From assembly GCA_001643675.2 (NCBI GenBank), contig LSRY02000019.1:816001-880000 (forward strand): a stretch of DNA of 64,000 nucleotides, in the 5' to 3' direction. The stretch comes from Monocercomonoides exilis. Its lineage: Eukaryota > Preaxostyla > Oxymonadida > Polymastigidae. Positions 57,363-64,000 of the stretch are shown one piece after another. The first letter of the stretch is position 1. The number at the start of each line of letters is the position of its first letter. The notes beneath the pieces were generated by a model, which searched no databases, was not told where the DNA came from, and saw only the letters and a list, made by a program, of their open reading frames with translations. The translations under genes were made by a program, and so were the position numbers.

Positions 57363-60300
57363 ATGGAAATACCAGCTCAATTGACTCCATCGGCACCATA
57401 TATAAAGGTCTATGCTCATGGAACAAATGTAGTGGATATTATTTCAAATTTTCTCCTTTTTGCGGGATCATTTGTCCTGCTGTTCTTGTCTTTTTTACTA
57501 ATCTATAAACTTGAGAGCATTGTACCTTGGAAATGGATTGTTGTCCAATTACCAATTGTGACCTGGTTTTTGTTCATGTTATTTATTATGACCACTGTTT
57601 TAATAGCAAGAAATATAAAGACTGTGGTGTTGTGGGAATCGGTTTGAATATATATTGTTTTTTTCAAATTCATGGTTTTTTAAATAAAGACTCTAATCGA
57701 AGAAAGATTAATGGCGATAACAGGAGTAACTTCTCCTTTTTTCTTTCTTTTTTCGGTTGTTCTTTCTTTAACTCTTGATGGATTTATAAAAATTCATTCA
57801 CAATATTGCTTTCTCCTTCTTCTTCTTGGAGAAATTCATCAAATGACATCGGTACTGAAACTTATATCAAATGGACAAATGGGGAGGCAAATAATTGCCT
57901 TTCTATTTTTCATAGCTGTTTTTTCAACCACTTTCTTATCTTTTCTTTCTGATTCAGTGCATCTTCGGTATGATGCGCAAAATGCAAATGAAGCTATCTT
58001 CTTTCACACTTCTTCCAGAAATCAACTATCGACTATCCATCAGCTTTTTCTTTCATTCATATCTTTGGTTAAGAGCTTCATTTTTCCTTCTCAGCAAATA
58101 TTTGCTGCTTCAATCTCACCATTGGTAGCAAATTCTCCATTGATAATTTTTGAAATTTGGATCTTCATTCTGACCATCAGCGATTTCCTTTCTAACGTAT
58201 TGAAACCTTCTTCATCAAAATCACATCATTCTTCATCTTCAACCATTTCACCAAATACCGCTTCATTCACATCATTGAAACACAATCACGATGCCTTCCC
58301 TCCAATTTTATGGAATCTTTTATCATTGTCACACATCCTTCTTGTTGTCAGACTTTCATCCACTTCATATCGCCTGTCATTTGCAATTATCCTCCTACCA
58401 GCCTTCATCTTTTTTGTTTTGCTTTTTTTCTTCTCTTTGCGCCGGCTGATGAAGTCGCTTTCTAACTATGCCATAACAGCAGAAAGAGAACGAGAAAGAG
58501 AGAAAGAGCGAGAGAAGGAGAGAAGGAGACTTATGATGGAGGCAGAGCAGGAGGCCATGTTGGGAATGGAGGAGCACGAGAACGATGTGGAAACGATATA
58601 CGAGGAAGAAGCAGAGGTGGAAGCGGATTCTGTTCAGAATTCATTCAATTCAGAAAACAACACAAGCAATCCTCAAATGGAATGTGTAGAGCAATCACCT
58701 TGCCAGTCACTTCAACAGTCACTTCAGCAGACATCTCAGCAGATGCAGCCACAGACAGAAGAGGCGCTAGATTCAATCAATGAGCATGTTAAGCAGACTG
58801 AGCATGATGAGCACACAGAACACACTAACAGCAACGTCAGCATCGCTGCGCCTTCGTGGCAGACTGTCCCTTCGAACAAGGCTCCGTCGTCAGTTGCAAT
58901 GCGCATGAAAATGAGGCAGCGGCGGAATCTGAGAGTGCTCATGGCGAATGCCGAAGCAGCCGAAAAGAAAAAAGAGATGGAAGAGAGGCTGAAAGAGCTC
59001 GAAATGCAGTGTCGATTGAAAGACGAAGGCGAAGGCACTGAATCAAACACACAATTTACGCCTTCTTATTCATCAGTGGCAGGCCATGAAAAGCAGCAGC
59101 AGCAGCAGAGTTTCGGAATGGGCAGACCAGCTCAAGCAATAAACATCAGCAATGATGGAAATGATGCTGCTGACGATAATGCTTCGCGTTCAGAGTCGTT
59201 GTGTGGTAAGAACATGCACCACTCAACAACTGAAGGCACGCTTGTCATCCACCCGCTGGCTGATCCATCTGCTGCTGCACATTTCCCTTTTCTTCGCTCG
59301 TCATTGTCTGAAGAACAGAGTGAAATAGACTCGCATGTGCTGATGGCTCTTTCTCAGGCATCTCCTCACACTTCACTACCTCCGTCTGCTGTTCCTCCTG
59401 CAGAGCTGCTGGCAAGCCAGTTGGGAAGCATCCACTCAGACAGGAACTACTCTTCTACGATCACCTCCAGCCAGTCATCATTCACAGACTTTAAGTCACC
59501 TGACTCGCGCTTGTCGCCAGAATACACATCGACGCTACAGCTGAGGAGCTGTGAGTCAGTGAAGACAATCGACACAGATGCGGAGACAGTTGCGCTGTCT
59601 GTTGTGCGCTCATCCGAGAAGGCAAGCAGAGATGAGAGAAGGAGCAGAAGAAAAGAGAACTCACCAGAATTCCGCCAGCAGTCGTCCAATGTGCAGAGGG
59701 AGACAAAACGGCGGGTGCATTCTCGCCACAAGTCGAAGCTGAGCATCTGCAGCCCTGTGACCAGCCCCACCAGCGATGCAAGCACAGAGGCATTTGCCCA
59801 TCCATCTGGTGTGCTGCCTTCCCTTTCGTCGCCCAGCAGCGGTGTGTCTTCGTCGTTTGTAGCGTCGTTTTCGCGGGCCTCGACTGACTTGGCTGATCTG
59901 GTTATCTCTTCGTCACACTCGGGACACCTGGCACTGATTAGATCAGCTGCGCCTTTCGTAAAGAAGCTGAACAAGTTTTCACTTTCGAACTATTCGTCGC
60001 CTTCTTTAACCTCTCCTCGCTTTTCTCTGCATTCAGACAAAGAGAACAGCCCGCCGTTTTGTACTAGAATGAAGAAATATCCAACTTCTCCTGTGTCTTT
60101 GGCAGTCAGCGAAAAGGGCAACATTGCAAAGATGCTCAGAATGCGAAGCCCAACTTCGTCTGACTACAAAGGCCGGAGTGTGTCGGCTGCTGATTCTCAA
60201 TTGAAATGCTCTTCGTTCATCTCTCATTCGCCAAGATCGCTCCCTTCCAGAGACTTTCCAGTGTGCTCGACAATCATGAAGCAGCTTGGGATTAAAGGCC

Positions 60301-63300
60301 AAAGGGGAAACATTCACTATGTCTCCTACCCGGTTCTTCCGCAGGCGCTGAGGAAGGGAAGCAGCAGCAGCAGTGGTAGTGGCAGTGATAATGACAATGA
60401 TGTTGCAACGAACCCGATCTCAATTGCATATATGCTCACTTCAACAAGCACCCCTTCTCCGTCACTGCCATCTTCGGCAAATGGCTCTCCGATGGTTTCT
60501 TCACTTGGAAAGCCTGCTTCAGAAGGCAGTTCACTTTCATCACAGGAGTTGCATATGTCGCATGATCTGCAAAATCAGCATGATACGCATGAATCACAGG
60601 AATTGCCTGCTTTGCATGACTTGCACGAATTGCATTTGTTGCATTCATCACATGAATCGCTTCCTGCTTCTGGAACAATTGCACATCCATCGCCTGACAC
60701 ACTGAGCTCCCGTTCACTTCCTCACTTGTCGCCTTCTCTGAAATCCAGCTTGGATACGCCTAAGTCTTCAATCCCTTTGTCATCTCCTTCACACTCACCT
60801 TCCCCTCTGCCCCTTCCTTTGCCTTTGCCTTTACCACTTCCTGTATCATCGCAAGCACATCAGCAGAAGCCAGACAACTTGCGCAGCATGGCATCATTGT
60901 CATCTGCAGACACAATTCCTGTCAAACACTTTTTTGCATCTGATTTTGCATTCAACGTTGCATCCTCATTGCCATCTTCTTCTTCTCCGCAGAGGAAGAG
61001 CCCCATTCATCTTCCACTCGACAGCAGCTCCATGTCTGTTGATGAGACGGTGATTGTAGGCAATGATAATGTTCCCGTGTCTGTTCCTTCTTCTCCAACA
61101 GCTCCTTTCTCCCCTCGTTCTGAGCAAGGAACGCATTTCGCCTCCTCATTCTCTCAGTCGCATTTGCCCCACAAAGCGCCCAAAACTTTTGCTCCTCCGT
61201 CTTCTTCCTCTCCTTCTCCCTCTCCGCCATACGTGGGAAAGGGAAGCAGCTGGAGAGAAAGCGACGAGAATACTGTCTCTGAATACGGCAGTGAATACAA
61301 AGGCGAACAGAGCCCTTTTCCTCTGGGCGAGTGCAACAAGTACTTTCTGCAGTCATTTTCATCAGCAGACACAGTGTTTGTGCCTCGTGGTGAGCTTGAC
61401 AGCGACAGAGAGACAGCTCTGCGGAGGGTGAAATTGGGGCATCCACCTACCCCCACACCAATTGCGAACTCGCCAATCTTGACTTCTGCTACTACCCCGA
61501 GGCATCAGGGGCAGTTGATGCAGCTGTCGCAGCAGTCACTTCAGCAGGAACAGATGCAACAAATGCAACAGCAGCAACTGTCACAGCAACAATTACAACA
61601 ACAAGAGCAGCAAGAGCAGCAGCAACTTCAACAGCATTCAGACACTCTGTCTCCACTTCAGCCACATTCTCAATCTCATTCTCAGTCTCAGTCTCAATTG
61701 CAGCTTCATCCCACAGATCATCAACAGCATCAGAATCAGACTCATCAACAACAGCAACAACAGCAACAGCAGCTTCAGCTTCAGCTTCAGCACCATCTCC
61801 TTCTGCAGCAGCTGACTGCGCAGAACCAACAGTCGCACCAGCAGCTGCAGCCAGCCTCGTACGACGACTGGACAGGGCAGCACTCTTATCTCGGCGGCAA
61901 CTTCACTCGCACTCATTCTCAGCTCTTATCCATTGAAGACGCTGTCAAACAAGGTTATTCCCACAGCCTTGCACCATCTCCACTCAACACACCCCTCCGC
62001 TCATCAAAGGGGCATCTGATGGATTCTCAGCTGTTTGCTGCTCTTTCTTTTGAAGGAGAAGAGGAGCCGAATGTGCCTTTGCGGCGCTCCTACTCGTTTG
62101 AATCGCTGAGAGACAGGCATTCTGCTTCAGCATCTTCAGTGCGATCATTCGGAAGCACCATGTTCTACTCGAATTCAGAGGGGAACAGCGCAGTTTCTAT
62201 GGGGAATGGAGGGATGAGAACAGAAGCTGGGTATGGTAGAGATGGTGATGGTAGAGGAGGAGGAAGAGGAAGTGGAACATCTTTGACGCATCGAGAATAC
62301 GAAGAAGGAGGAGAAGAAGTAGGAGAAGGAGGAGAAGGAGAAGAAGATGAAGAATTTGGACACAGTGATTACACCTCACAAGTGCGATCACTCACTTTCT
62401 CCACTCCTGAACACATCTATGCAAACTTGCCATCTCTTGCTCTTCTATCTCTCGAACCTGCACACACCGCAAACAACTTGGTGCTCACTCGACCTCCTTC
62501 TGCGCAGGTGCTGTCTCCACGTGCACCGAATACCAGCCCCTTTCAGCAGAGCCAAAACTTGTTGGCTTACCCGTCGTATGCTTCAGACGCTCCAAAACCA
62601 CTGCCTCCGACTAAGTCGTCGTTAACTTCTTCTTCAAATTCTTCCTCATCGTCTTTATCGTCATCTTCTTCTTCTGCTGCTGCTGCTTCTGCTTCTTATG
62701 CTTCTTCTTCCTCTTCTTCGTCACCTCCAAAGCATTCAGCCAACTACAACAAACGTTCAATTCATCTTTCTCCTCATATTCGACCTCCATTCGCAACAGA
62801 AATAAATGGGAAAATGGAGAAAACAGATTCATCTTCTACTCTGGAATTGAATAACACGTCATTTCCACAGAAATCTTCTTCTTCATCCTCTTTCTCTTCA
62901 ACTTCCACTTCTTCAACCGATTCATTGAACAAGGCTAAATTACAGCAACAAAAATTAAGTAAAATCGACACTTCTTATTCGAATTTCACGTTGGATTCAA
63001 CGATGGACCCTTCTTCAGCATCACGCAATGCTTCTGTTTCTGCTTCTGCACAATCACACAACATATCTTTCTCCTCTTCCTCTTCCTCTTCCTCAAATTC
63101 TTCTTCTGCTGCTGCTTCTTCTTCAAATTCTTCTTCCAATTCTTTGTCTGCCACCACCCCATCCGCCGACTCCCCCGCGCGCCGCTTCTCCTTCTCCTCC
63201 TCCTCCCCCTCTGTTCTCCCTTCCTCTTTCCAATTCCCTCACTCTCCCACTCTCTTCTCCTCTCTCTCACTCGACACCGTCTTCTCCACCTCGCTCGATG

Positions 63301-64000
63301 AGGCTGTGTTCGAAGACGTGCCGATCACCCCATATTCTGGTTTCGACCACCGCACGCCCACACGCAGGATGTCCAATGCCTCTTCTGACCGCTCTTATTT
63401 GGCTTCCAGTCTGAAGTCCCCCGCAGCTCATTCGCTTTCCTCTTTGTCTCCGTCGTTCAATCAGAACTCGGCTGGGTATTTTGGCTTGTCTCATTCGTCT
63501 GAGTCGCTGCCGGTATTCACATCTTCTCCTGTTTCGTCGATGTATTCGTCACCTCTTTTGACTCCTTCTCTTTCTTCGATGTATTCTGCTGCGTCTTCCA
63601 GGAGCTTCACACCACGCCATTCATATATTGCACCTGAGGATTTGTTTCAGCAGGGTTATGCTGCTTCTTCTGCATCTTCTTCTTCTTCTTCTTCTTCTGA
63701 TTTGCATTCTAACCAGAACAATAAAACTTTGTTCCAAAGAGCGAAGAACTTTGTTATAAACAAATGTTTCAGTGTTGTTTCATTTATCGTGTTAGTAATG
63801 TGTCTTCCTTTCATCATTTTCAACCGCTTTTTAAAATGGCTTTTCCCTTCCTTCAAAAACATGTCATTTGACGTCGACATCAGCAAAGAAGAGAGCTTCT
63901 TTGCAAAACCTTCATCATCATCGTCTTCAGCTGCTTCTGCTGTGAATGAGTTCTTCAACTTCAGCAATTGCGCCTGTTATTCTGATCATGAGCCGACTGA
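57363..64000 (+). CDS. TMEM185-like multi-span membrane protein with giant Ser/Pro/Gln-rich region (partial)
   Basis: Exon 1 (57363-57641) and exon 2 (57690 to beyond 64000) are joined across a 48-base phase 0 intron (GTTTGA...AAAG). The frame stays open to the window end, giving at least 2196 residues. The N-terminal ~300 residues hold several hydrophobic helices. FLSFLLIYKLESIVPWKWIV and LSLTLDGFIKIH resemble the repeated LRLDGIIxW motif of the TMEM185/FAM11 family (PF10269). A basic coiled stretch (RERERE type, 58490-58530) follows, then about 1700 residues of Ser/Pro/His low-complexity sequence. This includes Gln runs (61500-61860), a Gly/Glu patch (62230-62350) and Ser runs. Another hydrophobic helix follows near 63750-63830 (SFIVLVMCLPFIIF). 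It starts only 44 bases after the LRR gene stop. The family call is tentative; the length is far beyond TMEM185 proteins (about 350 aa). Confidence 0.65.

Overview
This is eukaryotic nuclear DNA, most likely from a unicellular flagellate or another ciliated protist. The window has spliceosomal introns, a histone H3 gene, a eukaryotic tRNA-Ala gene and a CFAP43 axonemal gene. Non-coding DNA is very AT-rich and full of homopolymers and microsatellites, while the long coding regions on the right are clearly richer in GC. The reconstructed genes end in TAA, TAG and TGA, and a 2992-codon gene has no in-frame stop, so the host code looks standard. I cannot name the lineage. The H3 tail is divergent (Gln at position 10), which argues against an animal, plant or ordinary fungus.

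Left part (1-39,600): essentially no intact protein gene. It is a graveyard of mobile elements in AT-rich DNA. I can recognise three Merlin (IS1016/IS1595-like) transposase remnants, a DIRS-type reverse transcriptase/RNase H remnant, two PIF/Harbinger-type DDE remnants, one pogo/Tigger-type transposase split by a stop, and a hAT C-terminal fragment. There are also six short inverted-repeat elements of one superfamily, five with clear or partial 4-bp AWWT target duplications, and a 397-bp foldback element. A large unit (14,132-18,947) is bounded by a perfect 24-bp terminal inverted repeat and carries a decayed coiled-coil gene; a diverged second copy follows (about 19,050-22,876). Around 9.5-11.4 kb there is an unusual series of unrelated palindromes. 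One tRNA-Ala(AGC) gene lies at 9,381-9,452 on the minus strand.

Right part (39,600-64,000): a dense block of real genes. They are a candidate TIPIN/Swi3 replication-fork protein (three exons), a small secreted Gly-Tyr-Met-rich protein with Cys5 clusters (minus strand, three exons) divergent from histone H3, CFAP43 (four exons, 2992 aa), an LRR plus coiled-coil protein (nine exons, 1244 aa) and, only 44 bp downstream, a multi-membrane-span TMEM185-like protein with a huge Ser/Pro/Gln-rich tail that runs off the window. The sixteen introns I reconstructed are 44-153 nt long, all begin GTNT and all end AG.

CFAP43 acts in the ciliary axoneme and the LRR/coiled-coil protein resembles centriole or basal-body proteins, so the two neighbours may both serve the flagellum. 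Histone H3 and the TIPIN-like gene serve chromatin and replication. No operon-like organisation is implied beyond close same-strand spacing.
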